Of a DNA stretch of 64,000 nucleotides, positions 34,054-44,263 are shown in pieces. How positions within the stretch are numbered: the stretch's first letter is position 1; the number at the start of each line of letters is the position of its first letter. A model generated the notes under the pieces. The model did not search any database and was not told the origin of the DNA. It saw nothing but the letters and a program-made list of their open reading frames with translations. Made by a program: the position numbers and the translations under genes. Location: NCBI RefSeq assembly GCF_002733955.1, contig NZ_NVXQ01000001.1, forward strand, positions 534,316 through 598,315, in the 5' to 3' direction. This stretch comes from Hoeflea sp. GTDB taxonomy: Bacteria > Pseudomonadota > Alphaproteobacteria > Rhizobiales > Rhizobiaceae.

Positions 34054-34746
34054 ATGATTACCAGACGCCTGTTTCTGAGCTCAGCCACGCTGGCTGTGCT
34101 TTCGGGCTGCTCCTCCATCGGCAGCCGCACACAAACCCTCTCCGCACCGGCCATCAAGCCGGAACCGCAACCGATGCCGGCGATCTACGGCGCCATTGTC
34201 GATGAGCCCTACCCGATCGAAGCCGTGCCGGCCGGCGTGGTGGCTGAACGGTTCTGGCGCCAACGAGTGCCCAATCCGTTCCCGGGCGAAGCCGCCGGAA
34301 CCATCATCGTCGATCCGAACGCGTTCTACCTGCACCTGGTAGAGAACAGCGAGACGGCGATGCGCTACGGCATCGGGGTGGGCCGGCAGGGCTTTTCCTG
34401 GTCGGGCGACGCAAAGGTGCAGTACAAGCGCAAATGGCCGCGCTGGAAGGCACCCGACGACATGGTGGCGCGCAATCCGGAGCTCGCACCCTACTCTGTC
34501 GCCAATGGCGGGATGGATCCCGGCCCGCTCAATCCGCTGGGCGCGCGGGCGCTCTACCTGTTCCAGAACGGGGAAGACACGCTCTACCGGATCCACGGCA
34601 ATCCGGAAGCCAATTCGATCGGCAGAGCGGTGTCATCGGGCTGCATCAGGTTGCTCAACCATGACATCATCGACCTGCATGAACGGGTTCGCAGCGGCGC
34701 CAAGGTGGTGGTCAAATCGTCCAGAATGCCGGCGGCGCTCAGTTAA
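34054..34746 (+). CDS. L,D-transpeptidase (YkuD) lipoprotein
   Basis: 230 residues. Lipoprotein signal with lipobox LSGC (Cys ~residue 19), YkuD catalytic motif HGNPEANSIGRAVSSGCIRLLNHD (His and Cys in the H-G...S-x-G-C-x-R signature, ~residues 188-210) and the companion segment IIVDPNAFYLHLV. Exported to the periplasm, where it cross-links peptidoglycan stems 3-3 or attaches outer-membrane components to them. Its own ATG 34054 has no strong Shine-Dalgarno. Gene before it encodes a small exported protein of unknown role. Confidence 0.93.
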   Translation: MITRRLFLSSATLAVLSGCSSIGSRTQTLSAPAIKPEPQPMPAIYGAIVDEPYPIEAVPAGVVAERFWRQRVPNPFPGEAAGTIIVDPNAFYLHLVENSETAMRYGIGVGRQGFSWSGDAKVQYKRKWPRWKAPDDMVARNPELAPYSVANGGMDPGPLNPLGARALYLFQNGEDTLYRIHGNPEANSIGRAVSSGCIRLLNHDIIDLHERVRSGAKVVVKSSRMPAALS

Positions 34747-34879
34747 ACCCCGGGCGACCACACCCGGGTTCGGCGCCGGCCCACAATCACCATGTCCCTG
34801 CGATCCTCGAAAAGGCCGCGCGTTGCCTCTTCCCGCGCGGCCTTTCCCGGTGTTTCAAATGCCTCTCACGTCGGTCAGG

Positions 34880-35302
34880 TCAATTGGCAAGGCCTTCCAG
34901 GCCATAAAGCGCGGGGCGAATTTCCTCGAGCAGCGCGAACGGATCCTCGAGCGAGGCAACCACATCGGTGAAGCTGCTGGGCAAGTCGTTGAGGAAACGG
35001 ATATCGAGACCATCCTGCACTCGTTCGGCAACAGCGCAGGCGATCAGATATTGCTTGTCGCCAATGCTGATATAGAAGTGATCCGGAACGCCGTGCCTGC
35101 GGGTGGTGGCGCGCAGGCCGCCTTCGGATATCTCGAGAACCCTCAATTGCGCCTTGCAGATCTGGCGGACGCCCTTGAGAGGAAAAAACACGTTGAACAA
35201 GACATTGCAGGGGCGCATTTGCCAGTTCTGGTCCTGCTGATCGAGAGCGATCCGCGTGAGATAATTTGCGGAAGATGGTGCGGCTGCATCTTGAAATGTC
35301 AT
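34880..35302 (-). CDS. PilZ-like domain protein
   Basis: 140 residues. The central segment RPCNVLFNVFFPLKGVRQICKAQLRVLEISEGGLRATTRRHGVPDHFYI resembles a PilZ domain (the RxxxR-type basic stretch is weak; (D/E)-x-S-x-G-G appears as EISEGG). PilZ proteins bind cyclic di-GMP and control motility or polysaccharide output. ATG 35302 chosen because the upstream-open TTG at 35332 is non-ATG and unconserved. Binding residues are incomplete, so c-di-GMP binding is doubtful. Confidence 0.6.
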   Translation of the reverse strand: MTFQDAAAPSSANYLTRIALDQQDQNWQMRPCNVLFNVFFPLKGVRQICKAQLRVLEISEGGLRATTRRHGVPDHFYISIGDKQYLIACAVAERVQDGLDIRFLNDLPSSFTDVVASLEDPFALLEEIRPALYGLEGLAN

Positions 35303-35739
35303 TTCTTGTCTACCCTTGAACAGTGTCGTCAAAAATCATTGGCAACCGGCGCAAGCAACAGGAGTTGCTCCCTCCGACTACCGAGTTGCATCCAAATTTC
35401 TTGAGGCTATTCCGGCGGATACCGAAAATCTCAGTGCAGGGAAGAAATGCATCAGCGGACCCAAGGCTGCATGCAGATGGGATTGCGCCCTCCGGAACGA
35501 CAGCAGCAACCGCAATAACTCGGCGAAGCGTTAGCTAATTCATTGATTTTTCTGTCCATTTATCTGTTTTCAATCACTTAACCATAGCTACTCTTTGCTG
35601 CACCACGCCGCTGGACAACGAGCTCCGCTGGTCGCAAAGAGGATACCAGGTCGTTTTTTATTGATTGATGGCTCAATCAAAACTAGATTGATGGTGATCC
35701 ACGCAAACCAGCCCGCCAAAAGGCGGCAGGAGAAACCGA
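35303..35739. other. Intergenic region upstream of betI
   Basis: 437 bases separate the PilZ-like and betI genes, which diverge. It is AT-rich between about 35,530 and 35,600 (TTAGCTAATTCATTGATTTTTCTG). A short plus-strand frame at 35,316-35,534 lacks family features. The bet operator palindrome at 35,661-35,680 is listed separately. Confidence 0.5.
35661..35680. promoter_or_regulatory. BetI operator
   Basis: A perfect 8-base inverted repeat TTGATTGA-TGGC-TCAATCAA lies 60 bases before the betI start, in an AT-rich promoter (TTTTTTATTGATTG). BetI regulators bind TTGAA/TTGATT-type dyads in such positions and are released by choline. Binding is inferred from position and the TTGATTGA/TCAATCAA pattern. 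Confidence 0.7.
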
Positions 35740-36333
35740 ATGCCCAAGATCGGCATGGAACCCATACGGCGCAAGGCGCTGACGGACGCGGCGATTGAAG
35801 CGATCGGCGCGCGTGGCTCGATGGGTGTGACAATGTCGGACATCGCCGGCCGGGCCGGCGTCTCGCCGGCGCTGGCGCATCACTATTTCGGCTCGAAAGA
35901 CCAGCTGATCACCGCTTCGGTGCGCGCTTTGCTCAGCGACCTGCGGATTGACGCGGTGAACGCGCTTAAGGCAGCCCGCAACCATCGCGGCAGGGTCTCG
36001 GCGATCATCACCGTGAGCTTTTCAGAAAAGCAGTTCTCCGAGGATGTGGTTGCCGCCTGGCTCGCCTTCTACGTCGATGCCCAGCGCGCGCCCGACATCA
36101 GGCGGTTGCTGTCGGTCTACGCCCGGCGGCTGCATGCCAATTTGATGAGCGGGCTGACGCCGCTCGCAGGCGCCTATGACGCGGAGCGCATTGCCGAGGG
36201 GGCGGCGGCGATGATCGACGGGCTTTACATCCGCAAGGCGCTCGGCACCGGTCCGGCACGGCATGACGCTGTGGCGCTGGTCGAGGATCACATCGAAACG
36301 CAGCTGCTCGAAATCCGGAGGAGAACCTTATGA
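35740..36333 (+). CDS. betI: Choline-responsive repressor BetI (TetR family)
   Basis: 197 residues. TetR HTH near residues 12-55 ([47 protein letters not shown]) and the BetI-like C-terminal region ([26 protein letters not shown]). First gene of the betI-betC-betB-betA cluster, overlapping the betC start by four bases. It senses choline and represses the operon. A perfect dyad lies upstream. Confidence 0.93.
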   Translation: MPKIGMEPIRRKALTDAAIEAIGARGSMGVTMSDIAGRAGVSPALAHHYFGSKDQLITASVRALLSDLRIDAVNALKAARNHRGRVSAIITVSFSEKQFSEDVVAAWLAFYVDAQRAPDIRRLLSVYARRLHANLMSGLTPLAGAYDAERIAEGAAAMIDGLYIRKALGTGPARHDAVALVEDHIETQLLEIRRRTL

Positions 36334-37874
36334 CCGGCGGTCAGGACGGGGTGAAGAAACCCAACATTCTCATCCTCATGGTCGACCAGCTCAACGGCAC
36401 GCTGTTTCCAGACGGTCCGGCGGAGTTCCTGCAAGCGCCGAACCTGAAAACGCTTGCGGCACGCTCAGTCCGATTTTCCAACAACTACACCGCCTCGCCG
36501 CTCTGCGCACCGGGCCGCGCCTCGTTCATGTCCGGCCAGCTGCCGCGGCGCACCCGGGTCTATGACAATGCGGCCGAGTTCGCCTCCGACATTCCGACCT
36601 ATGCGCATCATCTGCGCCGCGCCGGTTACTACACCTGCCTGTCGGGCAAGATGCATTTTGTCGGGCCTGACCAGATGCACGGATTCGAGGACCGGCTGAC
36701 CACAGACATCTATCCGGCCGATTTTGGCTGGACGCCGGACTATCGCAAGCCCGGCGAGCGGATCGACTGGTGGTACCACAATCTCGGCTCGGTCACCGGC
36801 GCCGGCGTGGCCGAAACTTCGAACCAGATGGAATATGACGACGAGGTGGCGTTCTTCGCCACGCAGAAGCTGCACCAGCTGTCGCGCCTGAGCGACGACG
36901 CCTCGGCACGGCCCTGGGCACTGACCGTTTCCTTCACCCACCCGCACGATCCTTACGTGGCGCGCAAGCAATACTGGGATTTCTATGAGGACTGCCCCGA
37001 ACTGACACCGCGGGTTGCGCCGATCCCCTATGAGGCGATGGATCAGCATTCGCAGCGGCTTTACAACGCCAATGACAGCGAACGCTTTGACATCACGCAA
37101 GACAATGTGCAGCGCTCGCGGCAGGCCTATTTTGCCAACATCTCCTATCTTGACGACAAGATCGGCGCGATCCTGGCAACGCTCGAAGCCACAAGGATGG
37201 CTGAGGACACCATCGTGGTGTTCTGCTCCGACCATGGCGACATGCTGGGTGAGCGCGGCATGTGGTTCAAGATGAGCTTTTTCGAAGGCTCGGCGCGGGT
37301 GCCGCTGATGATCGCGGTGCCGGGCGCGGAGGGCCGCCTGGTCCAGGACCCGACGTCGAACCTCGATATCACGCCCACGCTGGCCGATCTTGCCGGCGTG
37401 TCGCTGGACGAGGTCGCACCCTGGACCGATGGTGAAAGCCTGACCCACGTCATGGACGGTGAAAAGCGCAGCTCGCCGGTGTTGATGGAATACGCGGCGG
37501 AAGGTTCGGAAGCGCCTTTGGTGGCGATCCGCGACGGGCGCTACAAGTTCATTCATTGCGAACTCGATGCGCCGCAGCTGTTCGATCTCGAAACAGATCC
37601 GGACGAGCTCAACAACCTCGCCGCCGATCCCGCGCATGCGGAACGGGTCGCCACCTACATGATCAAGGTGCGGTCCAGATGGGATATGGCGCGCTATGAC
37701 GCCGAGGTGCGCGAAAGCCAGGCCCGGCGCTGGGTGGTCTACGAGGCGCTCCGCAACGGCAACTACTATCCATGGGATTTCCAGCCTTTGCAGAAGGCCT
37801 CCGAGCGCTACATGCGCAATCACATGGACCTCAACATCCTCGAAGATTCACAACGGTTTCCGCGCGGCGAATGA
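36330..37874 (+). CDS. betC: Choline-sulfatase
   Basis: 514 residues. Sulfatase signature [14 protein letters not shown] with the formylglycine-precursor Cys in C-x-P/A-x-R context, metal sites (ILMVDQLN near the N-terminus, [15 protein letters not shown] with Asp-His), and the BetC C-terminal extension [24 protein letters not shown]. It hydrolyses choline-O-sulfate to choline and sulfate in the cytoplasm. Overlaps betI (4 bases) and the small CxxC gene (ATGA). Confidence 0.95.
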   Translation: MTGGQDGVKKPNILILMVDQLNGTLFPDGPAEFLQAPNLKTLAARSVRFSNNYTASPLCAPGRASFMSGQLPRRTRVYDNAAEFASDIPTYAHHLRRAGYYTCLSGKMHFVGPDQMHGFEDRLTTDIYPADFGWTPDYRKPGERIDWWYHNLGSVTGAGVAETSNQMEYDDEVAFFATQKLHQLSRLSDDASARPWALTVSFTHPHDPYVARKQYWDFYEDCPELTPRVAPIPYEAMDQHSQRLYNANDSERFDITQDNVQRSRQAYFANISYLDDKIGAILATLEATRMAEDTIVVFCSDHGDMLGERGMWFKMSFFEGSARVPLMIAVPGAEGRLVQDPTSNLDITPTLADLAGVSLDEVAPWTDGESLTHVMDGEKRSSPVLMEYAAEGSEAPLVAIRDGRYKFIHCELDAPQLFDLETDPDELNNLAADPAHAERVATYMIKVRSRWDMARYDAEVRESQARRWVVYEALRNGNYYPWDFQPLQKASERYMRNHMDLNILEDSQRFPRGE

Positions 37875-38152
37875 TGAACAGGCAGGAACTCGAACGGGCC
37901 CAGAGCCACTCCGTCTACAATCGCGCGGAGCTCGAAAGGAGCCGGCGCTGCGGCTGCTTCCACTGCGAGAGCGTGTTCACGGCGAGTGCCGTGCTGCACT
38001 GGACGGACAAAAGCCGCGCGCAAGGCGAATGGACGGCATTGTGCCCGAGCTGCGGCATCGACGCGGTGATCGGGGACGCGGCCGGATTCGGAATGAGTCC
38101 CGTCTTCCTGCGCGAGATGAAGGACCGATGGTTCGGCTCCGGCCAGGCCTGA
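37871..38152 (+). CDS. Small zinc-ribbon-like protein encoded in the bet operon
   Basis: 93 residues. Overlaps the betC stop by four bases (ATGA), so it is translationally coupled. Two CxxC-type pairs (CGCFHCE near residues 27-33 and CPSCG near residue 58) form a likely four-Cys zinc site. The N-terminus is acidic/basic (NRQELERAQSHSVYNRAELER) and the C-terminus ends FLREMKDRWFGSG. I recognise no named family. The next gene, betB, starts 48 bases later. Function could be a zinc-binding partner or regulator; not inferable from sequence. Confidence 0.75.
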   Translation: MMNRQELERAQSHSVYNRAELERSRRCGCFHCESVFTASAVLHWTDKSRAQGEWTALCPSCGIDAVIGDAAGFGMSPVFLREMKDRWFGSGQA

Positions 38153-38200
38153 AGACGAAAACCGCCGAGACATGAACACGAAAAAGCGAAAGGCCGGACA

Positions 38201-39667
38201 ATGACCGCCGCACAGCCGAAAGCATCCCACCACATCAACGGACAGTACCGCGAGGACGCCTCCGGTCGGTCCTTCGAGAGCCACTATCCGGCAACCGGCG
38301 AGGTGATCGCCAGACTGCACGCCGCGACGCCCACCGTGATCGACCAGGCGGTGGCAGCCGCCAAGGCGGCGCAGCCGGCCTGGGCAAAGCTCATGGGTGT
38401 CGAACGCGGCCGCATCCTGTTGCGCACGGCACAGCTGCTGCGCGAACGCAACGAGGAACTCTCCCGGATCGAAACGCTCGATACCGGCAAGGCGATCCAG
38501 GAAACGCTCGTCGCCGATGCGGCCTCGGCTGCCGATGCACTTGAGTATTTTGGTGGCCTGGCCGGTGCGATCACCGGTGAGCATGTGGATCTGGGGGGCG
38601 ATTTCGTCTACACCCGCCGCGAAGCGCTCGGCGTCTGCGCCGGCATCGGCGCGTGGAACTACCCGATCCAGATCGCGGCATGGAAGTCCGCACCGGCGCT
38701 CGCCTGCGGCAATGCCTTCATCTTCAAGCCCTCGGAAATGACGCCGCTGACGGCGCTGCTGCTGGCCGAAGCCTTCAAGGATGCCGGCCTGCCCGATGGC
38801 CTCTTCAACGTGGTGCAGGGCTATGGGGATGTCGGCGCCGCACTCGCCAGCCATCCCGACATCGCCAAGGTGTCGCTCACCGGTTCGGTGCCGACGGGCG
38901 CCAAGGTGCTCGGTGCAGCCGCCCAGACCATAAAGTCGGTGACCATGGAGCTTGGCGGCAAATCGCCGATCCTGGTGTTTGACGACGCAGACCTGGAAAG
39001 CGCCATCGGCGGGGCGATGCTGGGCAATTTCTACTCGACTGGACAGATCTGCTCGAACGGCACCCGCGTGTTTGTGCAGCGCGGAGTTTACGACACATTC
39101 CTCGAGCGGCTGAAAACCCGCACCGAGGCGATCCGGCTCGGCGATCCGCTCGATCCCGACACGCATCTGGGCCCGATGGTCTCGATGGCGCAGCGCGACA
39201 AGGTTCTGGGCTACATCGAAGCGGGCAAGCGCGAAGGCGCACGGCTCGTCACCGGCGGCGGGGTGCCGGACATGCAGGGGTTCGAGAGTGGCGCCTGGAT
39301 CCAGCCGACCGTTTTTGCCGACGTGACCGACGAGATGACGATCGCGCGCGAGGAAATTTTCGGGCCGGTGATGAGCGTGCTGGTATTTGACGACGAGGCG
39401 GAAGCGCTGCGCCGCGCCAATGCGACCGAATTCGGTCTGGCCGCGGGCGTGTTTACCGCCGACCTGACCCGCGCGCACCGCGTGGTGTCGCAGCTCGAGG
39501 CCGGTACGACCTGGATCAATACCTACAACCTGACACCGGTGGAAGCCCCCTTCGGCGGCGTCAAGCAATCGGGCATCGGCCGCGAGAATTCCCGCGCCGC
39601 GATCGAGTACTACACCCAGCTCAAGAGCGTCTACGTGGCCACCGGGCCGGTCGACAGCCCGTACTGA
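38201..39667 (+). CDS. betB: Betaine-aldehyde dehydrogenase
   Basis: 488 residues of aldehyde dehydrogenase type: [35 protein letters not shown]-binding region, catalytic Glu in MELGGKSP and Cys in [15 protein letters not shown], and [10 protein letters not shown]. BetB oxidises betaine aldehyde to glycine betaine with NAD(P). Cytoplasmic. Follows betC and the small CxxC gene; betA starts 12 bases downstream. Residue pattern fits betaine-aldehyde specificity, as expected from the operon. Confidence 0.95.
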   Translation: MTAAQPKASHHINGQYREDASGRSFESHYPATGEVIARLHAATPTVIDQAVAAAKAAQPAWAKLMGVERGRILLRTAQLLRERNEELSRIETLDTGKAIQETLVADAASAADALEYFGGLAGAITGEHVDLGGDFVYTRREALGVCAGIGAWNYPIQIAAWKSAPALACGNAFIFKPSEMTPLTALLLAEAFKDAGLPDGLFNVVQGYGDVGAALASHPDIAKVSLTGSVPTGAKVLGAAAQTIKSVTMELGGKSPILVFDDADLESAIGGAMLGNFYSTGQICSNGTRVFVQRGVYDTFLERLKTRTEAIRLGDPLDPDTHLGPMVSMAQRDKVLGYIEAGKREGARLVTGGGVPDMQGFESGAWIQPTVFADVTDEMTIAREEIFGPVMSVLVFDDEAEALRRANATEFGLAAGVFTADLTRAHRVVSQLEAGTTWINTYNLTPVEAPFGGVKQSGIGRENSRAAIEYYTQLKSVYVATGPVDSPY

Positions 39668-39679
39668 GGACGATGATAC

Positions 39680-41365
39680 ATGAGTGAGATGCAAGCAGAT
39701 TTTGTCATCATCGGCGCCGGTTCGGCGGGGGCTGCCATGGCCTCGCGGCTGAGCGAGGATGGCAAGCATTCGGTGATCGTGATCGAACACGGCGGATCGG
39801 ATTTCGGGCCGTTCATCCAGATGCCGGCGGCACTTTCCTACCCGATGAACATGGGCCTTTACGACTGGGGCTACACCACCGAGCCGGAGCCTCATCTGGG
39901 CAACCGGCGGCTGGCCGCACCGCGCGGCAAGGTGATCGGCGGATCCTCCTCGATCAATGGCATGGTATTTGTGCGCGGGCATGCCGAGGACTTTAATCAT
40001 TGGGCCGAGCAAGGGGCGAGCGGCTGGTCGTTCGCTGACGTGCTGCCCTATTTCAAGCGCATGGAAACCTCGCACCAGGGTAGTGGCATTGGCGGCGAAG
40101 AGGGCTGGCGCGGCACCGATGGCCCGCTGCATGTCCGGCGCGGACCCGCGGTCAATCCGTTGTTCAAGGCGTTTATCGAAGCCGGCCGGCAAGCCGGTTA
40201 CGGTGTGACCGACGACTACAACGGATCGCGCCAGGAAGGCTTCGGCCTGATGGAGCAGACCATTCACAAGGGTCAGCGCTGGTCGACGGCGGAGGCCTAT
40301 CTCAAGCCCGCGCTGAAACGCAAGAACGTTAGCCTTGTCAGGGGCCTGGCACGGCGCGTTGTCATCGAGAATCACCGTGCGACCGGAGTGGAAATCGAGG
40401 CTCACGGATCGATTCAGATTGTTCAAGCACGGCGTGAAGTGGTGATTGCGGCCTCGGCGTTCAATTCACCCAAGCTCTTGATGCTGTCGGGCATCGGGCC
40501 GGGTGCGCATCTCGCCGAGCATGGCATTGACGTGGTCGCCGACCGGCCCGGCGTCGGCGCCAATCTGCAGGACCATCTCGAGGTCTATATCCAGCAGGAG
40601 TGCATCCAGCCGATCACGTTGTACTCCAAGCTCAACCTGTTTTCCAAAGCCATCATCGGAGCGCAGTGGCTGTTCCTGCGTCAGGGCCTCGGCACCTCGA
40701 ACCAGTTCGAGGCGGCTGCCTTCGTGCGGTCGGCGGCAGGTGTCCCCTACCCCGACATCCAGTTCCACTTCCTGCCCGGCGCGATCCGCTATGACGGCAA
40801 GGCGGCAGCCCCCATGCACGGCTTCCAGGCCCATGTCGGCCCCATGCGCTCACCTTCGCGCGGCGCGGTGACCCTGCGCTCGGGCGAGGCCAAGGATGCG
40901 CCTGTGATCCGCTTCAACTACATGAGCCACGAGGAAGACTGGCGCGATTTCCGCCGCGCCGTGCGGATCACCCGCGAAGTGTTCTCGCAGCCAGCGTTCG
41001 ATCCCTACCGGGGCATGGAAATCCAGCCGGGCAGCGATGTGCAGACCGACGACGAGATCGACGGGTTCATCCGCGAGCATGCCGAAAGCGCCTACCATCC
41101 CTGCGGCACCTGCCGGATGGGCCGGGCCGACGATCCGAACGCGGTGGTCGATCCGGAAACCCGGGTCATCGGCGTCGATGGCCTGCGTGTTGCGGACAGC
41201 TCGATCTTCCCGCGGGTGACCAATGGCAACCTCAACGGCCCGTCGATCATGACCGGCGAGAAGGCCGCCGATCACATACTCGGCCGCACGCCGCTGGCGC
41301 CAAGCAACCTGGAACCGTGGATGAACCCGGAGTGGGAAACGAGCGACCGGCTGAAACAGGACTGA
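39680..41365 (+). CDS. betA: Choline dehydrogenase (GMC oxidoreductase)
   Basis: 561 residues. N-terminal FAD motif ([17 protein letters not shown]), GMC signatures ([40 protein letters not shown]) and the C-terminal active site [10 protein letters not shown] with His and Asn in [13 protein letters not shown]. BetA oxidises choline to betaine aldehyde, usually coupled to the respiratory chain at the membrane. Last gene of the bet cluster. GAGGA precedes ATG 39680. Confidence 0.95.
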   Translation: MSEMQADFVIIGAGSAGAAMASRLSEDGKHSVIVIEHGGSDFGPFIQMPAALSYPMNMGLYDWGYTTEPEPHLGNRRLAAPRGKVIGGSSSINGMVFVRGHAEDFNHWAEQGASGWSFADVLPYFKRMETSHQGSGIGGEEGWRGTDGPLHVRRGPAVNPLFKAFIEAGRQAGYGVTDDYNGSRQEGFGLMEQTIHKGQRWSTAEAYLKPALKRKNVSLVRGLARRVVIENHRATGVEIEAHGSIQIVQARREVVIAASAFNSPKLLMLSGIGPGAHLAEHGIDVVADRPGVGANLQDHLEVYIQQECIQPITLYSKLNLFSKAIIGAQWLFLRQGLGTSNQFEAAAFVRSAAGVPYPDIQFHFLPGAIRYDGKAAAPMHGFQAHVGPMRSPSRGAVTLRSGEAKDAPVIRFNYMSHEEDWRDFRRAVRITREVFSQPAFDPYRGMEIQPGSDVQTDDEIDGFIREHAESAYHPCGTCRMGRADDPNAVVDPETRVIGVDGLRVADSSIFPRVTNGNLNGPSIMTGEKAADHILGRTPLAPSNLEPWMNPEWETSDRLKQD

Positions 41366-41437
41366 AGACACACCTGAGGGAGGGCCCGGCTTCGGCTTTC
41401 GGCTTTGGCAGGGACAGCGGGTCAGGCCCGTGACGCT

Positions 41438-42259
41438 TCAGGCGTCCGGCGCGCTGCCCCAGCCGACGAAGCGCGAGCAGCCGAAATCCGAGCCTTCCAC
41501 GCCGTATAGCAAAGGTGTTCCCTCAAGCGTCAGTGTCATGCCGCCGGCTGCGCGCAATACGGCGTCGCCGGCGGCAATGTCCCACTGCTTGAGGCAGACC
41601 AGGCGCGGATAGACATCGGCACGGCCTTCGGCAAGCAGACAGAACTTCAGCGATGAGCCGACGCTGGCCGTCTCGTGCTCGGGCAGGCATTGAAGCCAGG
41701 CCTCGGTCTCTGGTTCCTTGTGGGTGTAGCTGACCAGCGCCACCGGGGTTTCCGGGCACGGCCTGGTGTGGATCTGCTGTTGTGCAGAGATCGCACCCTC
41801 AGGGGTCACATCTGCCACCTGAGCCTGACCGGTTACGCCGCTCCAGATCTTGCCGAGCGCGGGGGCATAGACGACGCCGGCGACCGGGGTCTGTCCGCGG
41901 ATCAACGCGATATTGACGGTAAACTCATCGCGTCCGGCAATGAATTCTCCGGTCCCGTCCAAGGCATCGACCAGAAAGAACACATCCTTTGCGTGGTGGG
42001 GGCAACGACCGGCTTCGGCCAGTTCCTCGGCGACCACGGGAATACCGGGATAGTGGTTGGTCAGGAAATCGAGGATCAACGCCTCGGCGCGGCGGTCCGC
42101 CTGGGTCACGGGGGTGCGGTCGGATTTGACAATCACCTCGGCGCCCTCGGCGCGGACTGCCAGGATCTCCTTGCCAGCCGCGATGGCGACCGTTTCAAGC
42201 GCCTGGATCAGTGTCCGGACTGAACCGGAGGCAGGATCTTCAAAGTCAAACGCGCCCAT
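41438..42259 (-). CDS. cysQ: 3'(2'),5'-bisphosphate nucleotidase CysQ
   Basis: 273 residues. Inositol-monophosphatase fold with metal motifs (VTQADRRAEALI; VVAEE; VDALDGTGEFIAG; WDIAAGDAVLRAAGG). It dephosphorylates PAP to AMP in the cytoplasm. Divergent from cysH over a 226-base gap, as expected for sulfate-assimilation control. Here APS rather than PAPS appears to be reduced (see cysH), so PAP from carrier-protein modification may be its main substrate; this is inference. GGAG precedes the ATG. Confidence 0.92.
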   Translation of the reverse strand: MGAFDFEDPASGSVRTLIQALETVAIAAGKEILAVRAEGAEVIVKSDRTPVTQADRRAEALILDFLTNHYPGIPVVAEELAEAGRCPHHAKDVFFLVDALDGTGEFIAGRDEFTVNIALIRGQTPVAGVVYAPALGKIWSGVTGQAQVADVTPEGAISAQQQIHTRPCPETPVALVSYTHKEPETEAWLQCLPEHETASVGSSLKFCLLAEGRADVYPRLVCLKQWDIAAGDAVLRAAGGMTLTLEGTPLLYGVEGSDFGCSRFVGWGSAPDA

Positions 42260-42485
42260 CTGCGGGCTCCGTGATAGATGTTACTCGTCCTAACCGGCGT
42301 GACATGTTTGGCGATCCTGGTCAATGCAATGTTCGCCGGACCATCCGCATCAAATGGGCAGATTTTGCGGCAAGCAGCCCCAAAAGCGGAACAGGCTGCC
42401 TGAACACGGCTGACAAAAAGACGTTGATACCTCGTTTTTGCGTGCACACGCGGCAAAAATTGAGACTTCAACTGGAGCCGTCACC

Positions 42486-43310
42486 ATGCCCTTGAATCCA
42501 TCATCCGCTGCCGCCGGTTCAGCTCAGACATTCGGGCCCGAACTTGCGGTCCAGCTCAACGCGGAACTCGCGTCCTTGCCGTTGCCGGGCCGGATCCTGC
42601 GCATCGCATCCCTTGGCCGCGCGGTCTTCACCACGTCGCTGGGCCTTGAAGACCAGGTTCTGACCTCGATCATCGCCGCGACCGACGCCGAGGTGCGAAT
42701 TGTCACTCTTGATACCGGGCGGCTGTTTGCCGAGACCGAAACGCTCATTGGTGACACCGAAGCGCAATACGGCCTGACGATCGAGGTTTTCAAGCCGTGG
42801 AAAGACGAGGTCGACGGCTTCGTGGCGCTATATGGCATGAACGGATTCTATGACAGCGTCGAGGCGCGGCACGCCTGCTGCCATGCGCGCAAACTGCAGC
42901 CTCTCGGCCGCGCGCTGGCGGATGCCGATATCTGGGTGACCGGGCTTCGCCGCGGTCAGTCGGGCAACCGCGCCAATGCGCCGCTGGCCGAATGGGATGC
43001 CGACCGGAGCCTGCTCAAGATCAATCCTCTGGCCGACCAGTCGCTTGAAGCGCTGCAGGCGCGCGCCAAGGCCGATGACGTGCCGATCAACCCGCTGCAT
43101 GCCAGAGGTTTCCCCTCGATCGGCTGCGAGCCCTGCACCCGCGCCATCAAGCCGGGCGAACCCGAGCGCGCCGGACGCTGGTGGTGGGAACAGGACGAGC
43201 GCCGCGAATGCGGACTGCACCTGTCGGCCTCGGTTTCGGGTTCGCGCGCCCAGTCCCAGGCGCAGCCCCGGGTCCAGGGCCAGCCCAAAGTCACAGCCTC
43301 GACCATCTGA
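42486..43310 (+). CDS. cysH: Adenylyl-sulfate (APS) reductase
   Basis: 274 residues. PAPS-reductase fold ([34 protein letters not shown]) plus the four-Cys cluster motif of APS reductases: ACCHARK (CC pair) and [10 protein letters not shown] (CxxC), which bind a [4Fe-4S] cluster, and the catalytic ERRECGLH near the C-terminus. It reduces APS to sulfite with thioredoxin. The C-terminal tail after that motif ([16 protein letters not shown]) is Gln-rich and unusual. ATG 42486 chosen at the first ATG of the conserved frame. Leads a cysH-cysD-cysN operon. Confidence 0.94.
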   Translation: MPLNPSSAAAGSAQTFGPELAVQLNAELASLPLPGRILRIASLGRAVFTTSLGLEDQVLTSIIAATDAEVRIVTLDTGRLFAETETLIGDTEAQYGLTIEVFKPWKDEVDGFVALYGMNGFYDSVEARHACCHARKLQPLGRALADADIWVTGLRRGQSGNRANAPLAEWDADRSLLKINPLADQSLEALQARAKADDVPINPLHARGFPSIGCEPCTRAIKPGEPERAGRWWWEQDERRECGLHLSASVSGSRAQSQAQPRVQGQPKVTASTI

Positions 43311-43330
43311 TTTCTCGCAAGGACACTTCT

Positions 43331-44263
43331 ATGAACGTGATTGAACACGGGCGCGGCAAGCCGCCGCTCGATCCGCACCTCAAGGCGCTGGAAAACGAGG
43401 CGATCCACATCTTCCGCGAGGTCGCGGCGGAATTCGAGCGTCCGGTGATGCTCTATTCGATCGGCAAGGATTCCTCGGTGCTCTTGCATCTGGCGCTGAA
43501 GGCGTTTCACCCGGGCAAGCTGCCGTTTCCGCTGGTGCATATCGACACCGGCTGGAAGTTTCCCGAAATGATCGCGTTTCGCGATCAGGTGGTGGCCAAA
43601 CACGGGCTGGACCTGATCTCGCATACGAATCCTGACGGGCTGCGCGACAACGTCACCCCGTTCAGCCACGGCTCGGCGCGCTACACCGACATCATGAAAA
43701 CCCAGGCGCTCAAGCAGGCGCTCGACATGGGTCGCTATGATGCGGCCTTTGGCGGTGCACGGCGCGACGAGGAAGCGTCCCGCGCCAAGGAACGGATCTA
43801 CTCGTTCCGCACACCCGACCATGCCTGGGATCCGCGCAACCAGCGGCCCGAGCTCTGGTCGCTCTACAACGGCATGATCCACCCGGGCGAAAGCGTGCGC
43901 GCCTTCCCTCTGTCGAACTGGACCGAGGTTGACATCTGGCGCTACATCCAGGCCGAACAGATCGAGCTGGTGCCGCTCTACTTCGCCAAGCGCCGCAAGA
44001 TCGTGGAACGCGACGGCATGCTGATCTGGGCGGAGGACAAGCGGCTCGAGCTGTTGCCGGGCGAACAGGTGCGCGAAGAAATGGTGCGCTTCCGCACGCT
44101 CGGCTGTTTCCCGCTGACCGGCGCGGTGCGGTCGGAAGCGACAGATCTCGATGAAGTGATCGCCGAGCTGGAGATTGCGACGGTGTCGGAACGGCAAGGC
44201 CGGGCGATTGACCGTGACCAGTCCGGTTCGATGGAAAAGAAAAAACGCGAAGGCTATTTCTGA
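43331..44263 (+). CDS. cysD: Sulfate adenylyltransferase subunit 2
   Basis: 310 residues with the PP-loop ([16 protein letters not shown]), [21 protein letters not shown] and the CysD C-terminus ending REGYF. It makes APS from sulfate and ATP, the GTPase CysN driving the reaction. Start ATG 43331 follows AAGGA. Its stop overlaps the cysN ATG by one base (TGATG). Follows cysH by 20 bases. Confidence 0.96.
   Translation: MNVIEHGRGKPPLDPHLKALENEAIHIFREVAAEFERPVMLYSIGKDSSVLLHLALKAFHPGKLPFPLVHIDTGWKFPEMIAFRDQVVAKHGLDLISHTNPDGLRDNVTPFSHGSARYTDIMKTQALKQALDMGRYDAAFGGARRDEEASRAKERIYSFRTPDHAWDPRNQRPELWSLYNGMIHPGESVRAFPLSNWTEVDIWRYIQAEQIELVPLYFAKRRKIVERDGMLIWAEDKRLELLPGEQVREEMVRFRTLGCFPLTGAVRSEATDLDEVIAELEIATVSERQGRAIDRDQSGSMEKKKREGYF

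Noticed and set aside
35316..35534. Short plus-strand frames in the gap upstream of betI
   Set aside because: No Shine-Dalgarno, no conserved features and random-looking composition.
37820..40426. Long minus-strand open frame (868 codons) opposite betB and betA
   Set aside because: It is antisense to two well-conserved genes; its translation is rich in His/Arg/Gly with no domain, and such frames are common opposite high-GC codon-biased genes.
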